From Clostridiales bacterium (lineage in GTDB: Bacteria > Bacillota > Clostridia > Oscillospirales > Oscillospiraceae): a DNA stretch of 37,161 nucleotides. Under the pieces are notes generated by a model. It was not told the DNA's origin and did no database searches. It was given only the letters and a program-made list of their open reading frames with translations. Below are positions 14,244 to 22,730 of this stretch, in pieces (positions within the stretch are counted from its first letter, which is position 1; every line of letters starts with the position of its first letter). Location of the stretch: the NCBI GenBank assembly GCA_022772585.1, contig JALEZN010000059.1:1-37161 (forward strand). Direction: 5' to 3'. The position numbers and the translations under genes were made by a program.

Positions 14244-14432
14244 AATTCAAAGAAACGCAGTTTTTGCGGCGAATTTTTACAATAAAACTGACGAAGCCTC
14301 CAAAATAGAACATGAAAGCAACAGAATGATTGACTTTATAAACAAGGACGCTATAATTAATAACATCAAGTTCGTTATCCATTCTTTAAATTAGAAGCCC
14401 GGCTGGGCGGAACGCGAAGGGTGAGATTTTTC
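14129..14432. other. AT-rich divergent intergenic region with a rightward promoter
   Basis: A 304-base gap of clearly lower GC than its surroundings. It holds the ribosome site of the leftward regulator gene, one copy of the AAAGAAAATTTA motif and the rightward promoter TTGACT-N16-TATAAT (14330-14357). No convincing small gene was seen in it. Confidence 0.6.
14330..14357 (+). promoter_or_regulatory. Sigma-A promoter of the TIGR04076 gene
   Basis: TTGACT (14330-14335), 16-base spacer, TATAAT (14352-14357); predicted start about 70 bases before the ATG at 14433. Confidence 0.72.
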
Positions 14433-14750
14433 ATGGATATGACAAGAAAACGCTATAATACGCCCAAGAAAGCGCGGATCGTTGTGGAGCATTGTCCGGT
14501 GGACGAGACGGGAAAGCCCTGTCACTGCCACACGGAGGGCCAGGTGTTTGAGTTCGATTTTGAGCGATGCCCGGCCAACTTCTGCGCGGCGGCCTTCCAC
14601 AATCTCTGGCCCCAGCTCCGGGTGCTGGAGCTGGGCGGCCGGCATCCCTGGGACGCCACGCCCGGCGTGACCCGGGTGGCCTGCCCCGATCCGGGGAAGC
14701 CCACCATTTTCCGCATCGAGGTCTACGACCCTGAGGAGGAGCAGAGCTAA
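14433..14750 (+). CDS. Small cysteine-rich TIGR04076 family protein
   Basis: 105 residues. The family pattern is visible: an early CP and CHCH cluster, GQVFEFD, CPANFCAAAFHNLWP, a GG..PWD segment, VACPDP and a hydrophobic end (TIFRIEVYD). Function of this family is not established; conserved cysteines suggest metal binding or redox. The ATG at 14433 is preceded by GAAGGGTGAG; ATG 14439 is an alternative. First gene of the rightward unit, 210 bases before the BMP lipoprotein gene, with a hairpin between them that may limit read-through. Confidence 0.75.
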   Translation: MDMTRKRYNTPKKARIVVEHCPVDETGKPCHCHTEGQVFEFDFERCPANFCAAAFHNLWPQLRVLELGGRHPWDATPGVTRVACPDPGKPTIFRIEVYDPEEEQS

Positions 14751-14762
14751 GGCAGTTCATGC

Positions 14763-14801
14763 TTGACAGTTTAGAAACCGTACAGCAGACTATGCCATAG
14801 T
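14763..14801 (+). promoter_or_regulatory. Possible ABC-operon promoter with ACTATG-C-CATAGT dyad
   Basis: A perfect -35 TTGACA (14763-14768) is followed, in the expected -10 zone, by the 13-base dyad ACTATGCCATAGT (14789-14801). The -10 itself is poor, as expected for a regulated promoter needing or blocked by a factor. Confidence 0.45.
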
Positions 14802-14808
14802 GAGCGAA

Positions 14809-14841
14809 GGCGCTTGCTGTGGTCATACCGCGGCAGGCGTC
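14809..14841 (+). terminator. Long hairpin before the BMP operon, possible attenuator
   Basis: Fifteen consecutive pairs (some G-U) close a CAU loop, followed by the T-rich tract CTTTGCTTTAT. It may end most transcripts from the TIGR04076 gene or attenuate the operon. Confidence 0.55.
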
Positions 14842-14960
14842 TTTGCTTTATATGAAAAAGGAGGAATGTGCAGGAGTTGGCCAAACTGTTTGGCTGAGCG
14901 TATCAGACCGAAAAGGGCAATCAAAACCGAAGACAACGATTATTAAGGAGGAACAAACAC

Positions 14961-16016
14961 ATGAAATTCAAGAAACTGGTCACCGGCCTGCTTACCAGCG
15001 CCATGCTCATCACCATGCTGGCCGCCTGCGGCGGCGGATCCTCTCCCACTCCCGCCCCCTCCAAGGCGCCCGGCGCCTCTCAGGCTCCCACCGGCGAGGC
15101 ATATAAGGTGGCCATGCTGCTGACCGGCTATATCAACGACGCCGGCTGGTGCCAGTCCGCCTATGAGGGACTGAAGCTGGCTGAGGAGGAGTTCGGCATC
15201 GAGCCTGCCTACACCGAGGCCATTCCCCAGCCCGATTTCGAGGCTGTGATGCGCGACTACGCCGACCAGGGCTATGACATGGTCATCTGCGTGGGCAACG
15301 AGTTCTCCGACGCCGCTCTGGCCGTGGCTCCCTCCTTCCCCGACGTGAAGTTCGCCGTCATGAACGGCAACAACGCCGCCGAGCCCAATGTGGGCGCCTA
15401 CCGCTTCAATACCCCCGAGTCCGGCTTCGTGGCCGGCGCTCTGGCCGCCATGTACTCTGAGAGCGGCACCGTGGGCGTGGTGGCCGGCTCCACCTCCCCC
15501 CACATCAAGGACGCCGCCGAGGCCTTCAGCGTGGGCGCCAAGTACATCAACCCCGACGCCAATGTCCTCATCGGCTATACCGAGACCATGACCGATATCG
15601 CCAAGGGCAAGGAGATGGGCATGGCCTTCATCGAGCAGGGCGCCGACGTCCTGTGCGCCAACGCCAACTCCGCCTCCCTGGGTGTCATCGACGCCGCCAA
15701 GGAGAAGGGCATCAAGCACATCGGCTACATCAGCGACCAGTACGACGTGGCCCCCGAGACCGTTATGGTCTCCCTGGTCCAGAGCAACCCCTTCATGATC
15801 CGCTCCATCGTTGAGGCCGGCGTGAACGGCACCTTCGAGCCCAAGCTGAACCTGTTCGGCATGAAGGAGGGCGCCCTGTATCTGAGCGACTTCCACGGCA
15901 ACGACTCCAAGCTGACCGCCGACCAGCTGGCCAAGCTGGACGAGATCATCAACGGCATCAAGGATGGCTCCCTGAAGGAAGCCGGCGTGGTGCCCAAGTC
16001 CTCCTTTGAGAAGTAA
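14961..16016 (+). CDS. BMP-family ABC transporter substrate-binding lipoprotein
   Basis: 351 residues with a lipoprotein signal: charged start, hydrophobic stretch and lipobox LAAC with C23 as the lipidated residue, then a Ser/Pro/Ala-rich linker (about 24-45). The binding domain has the BMP/PnrA look: INDAGWCQSAYEGL, then VICVGNEFSDAA and TPESGFVAGALAAMYS. Family members carry purine nucleosides or related nucleobase-like compounds to the matching permease. Start ATG with AAGGAGGAA nearby. It is followed by an ATPase and two permeases in the usual BMP order. The actual ligand is probably the heterocyclic substrate of the downstream enzymes. Confidence 0.92.
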   Translation: MKFKKLVTGLLTSAMLITMLAACGGGSSPTPAPSKAPGASQAPTGEAYKVAMLLTGYINDAGWCQSAYEGLKLAEEEFGIEPAYTEAIPQPDFEAVMRDYADQGYDMVICVGNEFSDAALAVAPSFPDVKFAVMNGNNAAEPNVGAYRFNTPESGFVAGALAAMYSESGTVGVVAGSTSPHIKDAAEAFSVGAKYINPDANVLIGYTETMTDIAKGKEMGMAFIEQGADVLCANANSASLGVIDAAKEKGIKHIGYISDQYDVAPETVMVSLVQSNPFMIRSIVEAGVNGTFEPKLNLFGMKEGALYLSDFHGNDSKLTADQLAKLDEIINGIKDGSLKEAGVVPKSSFEK

Positions 16017-16074
16017 GGAAAGAAACTGATCTGAACCCAGGCGGCAGACCCATTGCCTTTTTAAGACAAATGCC

Positions 16075-16113
16075 GGGCGTACGGTCTGAGAGCACCTCTC
16101 GGGCCGTACGCCC
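16075..16113 (+). other. Intercistronic hairpin after the lipoprotein gene
   Basis: GGGCGTACGG/CCGTACGCCC outer stem with an inner GAGAG/CTCTC stem and no T-run. Such hairpins often stabilise the upstream mRNA so that the binding protein is made in excess over the ATPase and permeases. Confidence 0.55.
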
Positions 16114-16195
16114 CCTATTACCCGATGACCCGCCGGAGCAGCCCGCCCGCGGACATTGTCCTCAAACCGCAAACGATCAGGAGGAATGAGAAACC

Positions 16196-17731
16196 ATGGG
16201 AGAAAAGATTCTGGAGATGAGAAACGTCACCAAGCGCTTTGGGTCCCTCATCGCCAACAACAAGGTCAATTTCGACCTGGAAAAGGGAGAGGTACACGCT
16301 CTGCTGGGTGAGAACGGCGCGGGCAAGACCACTCTGATGAACTGCCTGTACGGCATCTACAGCCAGGAGGAGGGCGAGATCCTGCTGGGCGGTCAGCCCC
16401 TCCATCTCAGCGGACCCAGGGACGCCATCGCCCACAACATCGGCATGGTGCACCAGCACTTCATGCTGGTCCCGCCGCTGACCGTGCTGCAGAACATCGT
16501 TCTGGGCCAGGAGTGCAAGATCACGCCCATGAAGCTGGACCAGGCCCGGAAGGACGTGGAGGAGCTGTGCCGCAAGTACAACTTCCAGCTGGAGCTGGAC
16601 AGCAAGGTGGCCGACCTGTCGGTGGGTGCGCAGCAGCGCGTGGAGCTGGTGAAGGCCCTCTACCGGGGCGCCGACATCCTGATCCTGGACGAGCCCACCG
16701 CCGTGCTGACCCCCAACGAGGTGGAAGGCCTCTTTGACAGCCTGAGCCAGTTCGTGGCCCAGGGCAAATCCATCATCATCATCTCCCACAAGCTGTGGGA
16801 GGTCAAGCGTATCTCCAACCGTGTCACCGTTCTGCGCAGCGGCGCGGCGGTGGCCACTGTAAACACCGCGGACGTGGAAGAGTCCGACCTGGCCGACATG
16901 ATGGTGGGCCGCAAGGTGACTCTGGAGTATGACAAGACTCCCGTCAAGTCCCAGGAACTGATTTTTGAGATGAAGAATGTCAGTGTGGACACCGGACACC
17001 GGGCGTCCTCGCTGAAAAACATATCCATGTGCATCCACAAGGGCGAGATCGTGGGCATCGCCGGCGTGGACGGCAACGGCCAGCTGGAGCTGTCCGAGAC
17101 CGTTATGGGCCTGCGGAACGTGCAGTCCGGCCAGGTATTCTTCGACGGCGAAGAGATCACCCATATGCCCACGCGCCACCGCATCGAGAAGGGCTTCGCC
17201 CATATCCCCGAGGAGCGCATGACCCAGGGCCTGGTGATGAACTTCTCGGCCAGCGAGAACATGGTCATCAACTGCTATGACCGCCCGCCCTTTACCAAAA
17301 ACCATATCTTCGACAGCAAGGCTGTGAAGGAAAACGGCAAAAAGCTGGTGGAAGAGTACGACGTGCGTCCCCGCAATCCCGAGGCGCTGGCCCGCTCCTT
17401 CTCGGGCGGCAACCAGCAGAAGATCATTATCGCCCGGGAGATCTCCCAGAACCCCAAGCTGGTGGTGGCCGTCCAGCCTACCCGCGGCCTGGACATCGGC
17501 GCCAGCCAGTTCGTGCACACCAAGCTGCTGGAGAGCAAGGAGAAGGGCGCCGGTGTGCTGGTCATCTCGGCCGACCTGGATGAGGTACTGGCCGTGTCCG
17601 ACCGGGTGCTGGTCATCAACGAGGGCGAGATTATGGGTGAGTTCGTCCCCGGCACCATCAGCTACGGCGAGATCGGACTGATGATGGGCGGCACCAGGCT
17701 GGAAACCAAGAAGGAGGGAGATCCCGCATGA
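16196..17731 (+). CDS. BMP-type ABC transporter ATP-binding protein (two ABC modules)
   Basis: 511 residues with two fused ABC domains as in NupO/YufO proteins. Module 1: Walker A GENGAGKT (38-45), signature LSVGAQQRVEL, Walker B ILILDEPTAVL. Module 2: degenerate Walker A GVDGNGQ, signature FSGGNQQK and AVQPTRGLDIG in place of DEPTRG, which is usual for this family. It hydrolyses ATP to drive import through the two permeases encoded next. The start ATG at 16196 has AGGAGG 11 bases upstream. Its end overlaps the permease gene by four bases (ATGA), indicating coupled translation. Confidence 0.95.
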   Translation: MGEKILEMRNVTKRFGSLIANNKVNFDLEKGEVHALLGENGAGKTTLMNCLYGIYSQEEGEILLGGQPLHLSGPRDAIAHNIGMVHQHFMLVPPLTVLQNIVLGQECKITPMKLDQARKDVEELCRKYNFQLELDSKVADLSVGAQQRVELVKALYRGADILILDEPTAVLTPNEVEGLFDSLSQFVAQGKSIIIISHKLWEVKRISNRVTVLRSGAAVATVNTADVEESDLADMMVGRKVTLEYDKTPVKSQELIFEMKNVSVDTGHRASSLKNISMCIHKGEIVGIAGVDGNGQLELSETVMGLRNVQSGQVFFDGEEITHMPTRHRIEKGFAHIPEERMTQGLVMNFSASENMVINCYDRPPFTKNHIFDSKAVKENGKKLVEEYDVRPRNPEALARSFSGGNQQKIIIAREISQNPKLVVAVQPTRGLDIGASQFVHTKLLESKEKGAGVLVISADLDEVLAVSDRVLVINEGEIMGEFVPGTISYGEIGLMMGGTRLETKKEGDPA

Positions 17732-18837
17732 GCTTCAATGTAGGAAACAAGGAAGTGCACATCCAGCGGAAAAAGGCTGCGGACAGCCCCTTCCTGCAGC
17801 AGCTTCTGGGCCTGGGTCTGGCGCTGCTGCTGGTGCTGGCGGTCACTTCCATCATCATCGCCACGTCGGGCAAGTCCCCGCTGGCCGCGTTCCAGTGCAT
17901 GATCAAGGGCGCCTTCGGCACCAAGAACAGCGTGGCTGAGACCCTCATCAAGACCGTTCCCCTGCTGCTGGCCGGTCTGGGCCTGACCATCTGCTACCGC
18001 ACCGGCCTGACCTCCCTGGGGTCTGAGGGCCAGATCATCATGGGCGGCCTGATGGCCACCATCGTGGGCGTTTACATGGGCGGCCTGCCCAGCCCCGTGC
18101 TCATCCCCCTGTGCTTCATCGCCGGTATGATCGGCGGCGGACTGTGGGCCGCCATCGCCGGCGTCCTCAAGGCCAAGCTGGGAGTCAGCGAGATCATCAA
18201 CACCATCATGCTCAACTATGTCGCCACCTACCTGGTGGGCTACCTCATCGACGGCCCCCTGCAGGAGGAGACCGGCTTCTATCCCCAGTCCGACCTGCTG
18301 AGCCAGAACGCCTGGCTGCCCAGCATTCTCCAGGGCACCCGGCTGAATATCGGTATCGTTGTGGCCCTGGTGGGCGCCGTGGTGGTCTATTTCCTGCTGT
18401 GGAAGCTGCCTCTGGGCTACCAGATGCGGGCCGTGGGCAACAACCCTGTTGCCGCCCGCACCAACGGCATCAAGGTGGCCAAGAACATGGTCATGGCCAT
18501 GGTGCTCTCCGGCGTGTTCGCCGGTCTGGCCGGCGCCATCGAGATCACCGGCATCCATCACCGCCTGATGAACGGCTTCAGCTCCAGCTATGGCTTTGAC
18601 GCCATGGCCGTGGCGCTGCTGGGCGGCCTGCATCCCGCCGGCGTCACCGTGGCGGCCCTCTTCTTCGGCGCGCTGCGCACCGGCGCCAACACCATGCAGC
18701 GTACCCTGCAGGTGCCGGTCTCTCTGGTCAACATCATCCAGGGCCTGGTGATCCTCTTCGTGCTGATGCAGGCGATCCTGCGCAACTTCACCCTGAAGAT
18801 CTTCACCCGCGGCAAGAGCAAAGTGAAGGAGGCATAA
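17728..18837 (+). CDS. BMP-type ABC transporter permease, subunit 1
   Basis: 369 residues, about eight to ten hydrophobic segments. Branched-chain/sugar-type permease features are visible: RTGLTSLGSEGQIIMGGL (about 92-109) and a cytoplasmic loop with GYQMRAVGNNPVAARTNGIKV that contacts the ATPase. The N-terminal hydrophilic extension (1-25) precedes the first membrane helix. Overlaps the ATPase gene by four bases and precedes the second permease gene by four. It forms the membrane channel with that partner. Confidence 0.93.
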   Translation: MSFNVGNKEVHIQRKKAADSPFLQQLLGLGLALLLVLAVTSIIIATSGKSPLAAFQCMIKGAFGTKNSVAETLIKTVPLLLAGLGLTICYRTGLTSLGSEGQIIMGGLMATIVGVYMGGLPSPVLIPLCFIAGMIGGGLWAAIAGVLKAKLGVSEIINTIMLNYVATYLVGYLIDGPLQEETGFYPQSDLLSQNAWLPSILQGTRLNIGIVVALVGAVVVYFLLWKLPLGYQMRAVGNNPVAARTNGIKVAKNMVMAMVLSGVFAGLAGAIEITGIHHRLMNGFSSSYGFDAMAVALLGGLHPAGVTVAALFFGALRTGANTMQRTLQVPVSLVNIIQGLVILFVLMQAILRNFTLKIFTRGKSKVKEA

Positions 18838-18841
18838 GCAG

Positions 18842-19759
18842 ATGGATATTCTCAGCGGATTCCTGGAGGCCATGGTCCGTATGGCCTGCCCCATTATGCT
18901 GGCCAGCCTGGGCGCGGTCTTTACCGCCCGCAGCGGCATCATCAACTTCGCCATGGAAGGCATCATGATCATGGGCGCCTTCTTCGGCGTGTATGGCTCC
19001 TATATGACGGGCAACCCCTGGGTGGGCGCCGTGCTCGGCATGCTGGGCGGTCTGGCCGCGGCAATGGTCCTGGGCGTCATGAGCATCTCGGTCAAGGTGG
19101 ACCAGGTGGTGGCGGGCACCGGCATCAATGTGCTCTTCCTGGGCCTGACCAGCTACCTCTTCACCGTCATGTATCCCAACGGCCAGCCCTCCTCCGTCAC
19201 TGGCTTTCCCTCCCTGGAGATCCCCGTGCTCTCCGCCATTCCCGGCATCGGCGGCATCTTCCGCCAGAACCTGCTGACCTATCTGGCCTATCTGATGGTG
19301 CCAGTGCTGTGGTACATCCTCAACCGGACCACCTTCGGCCTGTGCCTGCGCTCCGTGGGCGAGCAGCCCCACGCCGCTGACTCCCTGGGCATCAACGTGG
19401 ACAAGATGCGCTATATCGCCATCGTGATTTCCGGCCTGCTGGGCGGTCTGGGCGGCGTGGCCCTTTCCCTTGGCCAGGTCTCCGTGTTCATGGAGAACAT
19501 GACCTCCGGCCGCGGCTACGTGGCCTGGTCCGCCGTTACCGTGGGCAAGTGGAACCCCTTCGGCATCATGGGCGCGTCCCTGCTCTTCGGCGGCGCCGAG
19601 GCGGTGCAGCTGCGCCTGCAGGCCATCGGCATCGAGATCCCCCACCAGTTCACCCAGATGCTGCCCTACCTGCTGACCATGATCGTGCTGGCCGGCGTGG
19701 TGGGCAAGACCGTCGGCCCCAAGGCCATGGGCAAGCCCTTCGTGAAGGGAGAGCGCTGA
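18842..19759 (+). CDS. BMP-type ABC transporter permease, subunit 2
   Basis: 305 residues with multiple membrane segments and the paired-permease motifs TARSGIINFAMEGIMIMGAF (about 22-41) and LCLRSVGEQPHAADSLGINV (ATPase-coupling loop). It completes a full importer: lipoprotein, ATPase and two permeases. Only one base separates its stop from the next ATG, tying the enzyme genes downstream to the transporter operon. Confidence 0.93.
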   Translation: MDILSGFLEAMVRMACPIMLASLGAVFTARSGIINFAMEGIMIMGAFFGVYGSYMTGNPWVGAVLGMLGGLAAAMVLGVMSISVKVDQVVAGTGINVLFLGLTSYLFTVMYPNGQPSSVTGFPSLEIPVLSAIPGIGGIFRQNLLTYLAYLMVPVLWYILNRTTFGLCLRSVGEQPHAADSLGINVDKMRYIAIVISGLLGGLGGVALSLGQVSVFMENMTSGRGYVAWSAVTVGKWNPFGIMGASLLFGGAEAVQLRLQAIGIEIPHQFTQMLPYLLTMIVLAGVVGKTVGPKAMGKPFVKGER

Positions 19760-19760
19760 T

Positions 19761-20672
19761 ATGGCTTTTTGCGCAGACGATATGAAATTTCCCACCGTCT
19801 GCCCGAATCCGGAGCTCCTCGCCGCCCTGACGGCGGGGAGCTCTCTCCGGACTCCGGACAAAGTGCGCCGGGTGATGGGTGAGCTGGTGTTCCCCCAGCC
19901 CCCGGAGGAGCGGCCCTATCTGTACGGCTGCATGGTGCTCTCCTTTGACGGAAAGATGGGCTTTCCCGACGATCCCGAGGGCACGCTCATTTCCAAGGAA
20001 AACCGGTTTGACCCCGTGGGCGGCAAGACCGACTTCTGGATCATGAACGTCTGCCGGGCCTATGCCGACGCGGTGATCCTGGGTACCGGCACCCTGAAGG
20101 CCCGGATGCACAAGGTGTGGTACGCCGAGGTCTCCGACCCCGACCTGGTGGAGGCCCGGCCCGGCCTGGGCAAGCGCACCGGCCAGCCCCTGAACATCGT
20201 GGCCTCCATCGACGGGCGGGACGTGCCCATGGAGCACGCCACCTTCTCCCTGGAGGAGAAGCCCCTCATCATGACCTCCCTGTCCGGCTGGCGCTATCTG
20301 GAGGAGCATATGCCCCAGCCGGTGCGCCTGGTGGACAGCCCCCGGGACCTGAGCGCCGACCAGAGCGTCATTCAGGTGCTGGCGGCGGGAGAGGAACAGC
20401 CCGACACGGCGGCCCTTCTGAAGCTGCTGCGGGCGTGCGGCGTGAACTACGTGTCAGTGGAGGCGCCGGGCTACATCTGGCAGCTCATCCGGGAGGGGTT
20501 CCTGGACGAGTACATGCTCAACTACTCCGGCGTCATGGCCGGCGGGAATACCGCTCTGGGCACCTGGGCGGGACAGACCGTGGCCAGCCATCCCCACGCG
20601 GCCCTGCTCAGCGTGGGCTGGCATAAGGGGTTTCTCTATACCCGGCAGAAGCTCCTCTACAACAACATGTGA
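19761..20672 (+). CDS. RibD C-terminal/dihydrofolate-reductase-like protein
   Basis: 303 residues. The DHFR-like RibD-C fold is marked by YLYGCMVLSFDGKMGF (about 52-67), ADAVILGTGTLKARMHKVWY (about 100-119) and a late GVNYVSVEAPGYIWQLI...DEYMLNYSGVMAGG stretch that matches the typical G-x-x-L/V-x-x-E-G-G region, here EAPG. The deaminase domain of full RibD is absent and no riboflavin gene is nearby. Family members use NADPH to reduce a ring or sugar carbonyl on pyrimidine/pteridine-like compounds. Starts one base after the permease stop. A pathway role in reducing the imported compound is inferred. Confidence 0.8.
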   Translation: MAFCADDMKFPTVCPNPELLAALTAGSSLRTPDKVRRVMGELVFPQPPEERPYLYGCMVLSFDGKMGFPDDPEGTLISKENRFDPVGGKTDFWIMNVCRAYADAVILGTGTLKARMHKVWYAEVSDPDLVEARPGLGKRTGQPLNIVASIDGRDVPMEHATFSLEEKPLIMTSLSGWRYLEEHMPQPVRLVDSPRDLSADQSVIQVLAAGEEQPDTAALLKLLRACGVNYVSVEAPGYIWQLIREGFLDEYMLNYSGVMAGGNTALGTWAGQTVASHPHAALLSVGWHKGFLYTRQKLLYNNM

Positions 20673-20711
20673 CGCGCCCCGCTCATCCAAGAGAGAAAGG
20701 AAAGTGGATCT

Positions 20712-21341
20712 ATGGTTAAGATCGTTGGACTCTGCGCCAGCCCCCGGAAGAGCGCGAGTGAATATGTGACCGAGCAGTGCCTGGCCGCCATCCGAGAGGC
20801 GTATCCCGACGTGGAGACCGAGCTGGTCTCGGTCCGGGGCAAGAAGATCGCCGCCTGCACCGGCTGCGGCTACTGCAAGCGGGAAAAGACCTGGTGCTGC
20901 ATCAAGGACGACATGCAGCCGCTTTTTGAGAAGATCATCGAGGCTGACGGCATCCTGGTGGTGTCTCCGGTCTATGTGATGACCGCCACTCCCCAGCTCC
21001 ACGCCATCTGCTCCCGGATGCGCCCCGCCATGCACTGCTATCCTGGCATGCTGCGCAACAAATTCGCCGCGGCGGTGGCTGTGGGCGGCACCCGCAACGG
21101 CGGACAGGAGACCACCATCAACGACATCATCCAGCTCTTCGGCACCCGTGCCATCAACATTGTGACCAACGAGTCCGGCGGATATACCGGCGGCAAGGTC
21201 TGGTCCCAGGATCAGGGCGCCGAGGGCGCCGCCGCCGACACCATCGGCATGAAGACCGCCACCGACCTGGCCAAGAAGCTGGCCGAGGTGTGTGTCATCT
21301 ATGCCAAGGGCAAGGAAGCCCTTGCGGCGGAAAAGGGATGA
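20712..21341 (+). CDS. Iron-sulfur flavoprotein (flavodoxin-fold NAD(P)H oxidoreductase)
   Basis: 209 residues with a flavodoxin-like FMN-reductase fold (IVGLCASPRKSASEYVTEQC at the N-terminus for FMN phosphate, VVSPVYVMTATPQL). A compact cysteine motif C48-x2-C51-x2-C54-x6-C61/C62 is typical of Isf-type proteins that carry one 4Fe-4S cluster. It can move electrons between ferredoxin and flavin-linked enzymes. Ribosome site GAGAGAAAGGAAAG lies before the ATG at 20712. Its stop overlaps the first possible starts of the amidohydrolase gene. In this operon it may supply low-potential electrons for ring reduction, or reduced FMN for UbiX. Confidence 0.85.
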   Translation: MVKIVGLCASPRKSASEYVTEQCLAAIREAYPDVETELVSVRGKKIAACTGCGYCKREKTWCCIKDDMQPLFEKIIEADGILVVSPVYVMTATPQLHAICSRMRPAMHCYPGMLRNKFAAAVAVGGTRNGGQETTINDIIQLFGTRAINIVTNESGGYTGGKVWSQDQGAEGAAADTIGMKTATDLAKKLAEVCVIYAKGKEALAAEKG

Positions 21342-21346
21342 TGGGC

Positions 21347-22693
21347 ATGAAGCAGGCATGGGTCCATGTACATATCGTCACGGTGGACCGGGAGGACCGG
21401 GTCTTTCCCGACGGCGGTATCTTCTATGAGGACGGCGTCATCCGCGCCGTAGGGGAGAGCGCTGAGATCGAGCGCCTGGCCCTGGAGCAGGGCGCTGAGA
21501 TCAGAGACGGGGCGGGCAAATACCTCTTCCCCGGCCTCATCAACACCCACACCCACCTCTACCAGGAGCTGACCAAGGGCCGGGGCAGCGACCTGAGCCT
21601 GGAGGACTGGTTCCCCAAGGCCATGGCCCCGGTGGGCGCCGCCCTGCGGGAGCGGCATATGGAGGCCGGCGTGGAGCTGGGCCTGCTGGAGGCGGTCCGC
21701 AGCGGCACCACCACGGTGGCCGACTACATGCAGCACCAGCCCATCCCCGGCCTGGGCATCGTGGAGCTGGACGCAGCCCAAAAGCTGGGCGTGCGCATGG
21801 TCTACGGCCGGGGCTACCGGGACATCGGCCGGCCCGAGGTCATCGAGACGCCGGAGAAGATCTTTGCCGACGTGGATGATCTGCGCGGCCGCTATGAGTC
21901 CGGCGACGGCATGATCACGGTCTGGCTGGCCCCCGCGGCCAGCTGGGGCCTGAGTGACGGCCTCATGCGGGCCACCCGGCAGTATGCCGACGCCAACCAT
22001 ATGCCCATCATGATGCACCTCTTTGAGACCGGCAGCGACGACGCAGGTAGCCGGGAGCGCTTCGGCAAGCCCGCCATTGAGTGGTTTGAGGAGGCGGGCC
22101 TGCTGGGAGGCGACCTGCTGGCCGTCCACTCGGTGGCCCTGGGCGAGGAAGAGCTTGCCAAATACCGGGAATATGGTATCATGGTATCCTACAACCCGGT
22201 GTCCAATATGTACCTTGCCTCCGGCGTGGCCCCCATCCGGCGGCTGCTGGACATGGGGCTCACCGTGGGTCTTGGCACCGACGGCGCCGGTTCCAACAAC
22301 AGCAACGACATGATCGAGGCTATGAAGTCGGGCGCCCTGCTGCAGAAGGCCTTCTCCCGGGATCCCCGGAGCCTGACTGCCCCCGAGACACTGCGCATGG
22401 CCACCATCGAGGCCGCCCGCAGCCTGCGCATTGACCACCTGGTGGGCTCCATCGAGGTGGGAAAGCGGGCCGACTTCTTCCTGTACGATCCCATGCGCAG
22501 CGTCAAGTCCTGCCCGGTGTGCGGCGATATCACCGCCACCCTGGTCTACTCCGGCGACTGCCAGGGGGTGGACACGGTGGTGGTCAACGGCCGTACCCTT
22601 CTCTCCGGCGGTGTCTTTACCCAGGCCGACGAGGCGGGTATTCTGGCCCGGGCCCGGGATATGGCGGAGGATCTGGCCCGCTGCATTTCCTGA
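21347..22693 (+). CDS. Metal-dependent amidohydrolase/deaminase (TrzA/AtzA, 8-oxoguanine deaminase-like)
   Basis: 448 residues. The TIM-barrel amidohydrolase signature is complete: THTHLYQEL (metal HxH), MMHLFE, AVHSVALGEEE (histidines) and GTDGAGSNNSNDM (metal aspartate). N- and C-terminal beta-sandwich parts are present, with GKRADFFLYD near the end. The subgroup contains aminohydrolases of purines, pterins, s-triazines and S-adenosylhomocysteine. The ATG at 21347 is preferred because AAAAGGGA is nine bases upstream; ATGs at 21338 and 21341 overlap the preceding stop. Likely removes an amino (or chloro) group from a nitrogen heterocycle; precise substrate unknown. Confidence 0.87.
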   Translation: MKQAWVHVHIVTVDREDRVFPDGGIFYEDGVIRAVGESAEIERLALEQGAEIRDGAGKYLFPGLINTHTHLYQELTKGRGSDLSLEDWFPKAMAPVGAALRERHMEAGVELGLLEAVRSGTTTVADYMQHQPIPGLGIVELDAAQKLGVRMVYGRGYRDIGRPEVIETPEKIFADVDDLRGRYESGDGMITVWLAPAASWGLSDGLMRATRQYADANHMPIMMHLFETGSDDAGSRERFGKPAIEWFEEAGLLGGDLLAVHSVALGEEELAKYREYGIMVSYNPVSNMYLASGVAPIRRLLDMGLTVGLGTDGAGSNNSNDMIEAMKSGALLQKAFSRDPRSLTAPETLRMATIEAARSLRIDHLVGSIEVGKRADFFLYDPMRSVKSCPVCGDITATLVYSGDCQGVDTVVVNGRTLLSGGVFTQADEAGILARARDMAEDLARCIS

Positions 22694-22730
22694 TATGATT
22701 TTCAATGCGTAAAAAGGAGCTTTGTGACCG

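Noticed and set aside
14191-14394. 67-codon open frame in the AT-rich gap
   Set aside because: No ribosome site; it runs through the promoter TTGACT-N16-TATAAT and has no similarity I recognise.
14751-14960. Purine riboswitch ahead of the BMP operon
   Set aside because: The conserved purine-aptamer junction residues are not found; the hairpin there has a simple stem-loop form.
17662-19861. Long leftward open frames under the ABC permease genes
   Set aside because: Histidine/glutamine/glycine-rich shadows of membrane protein genes in high-GC DNA.
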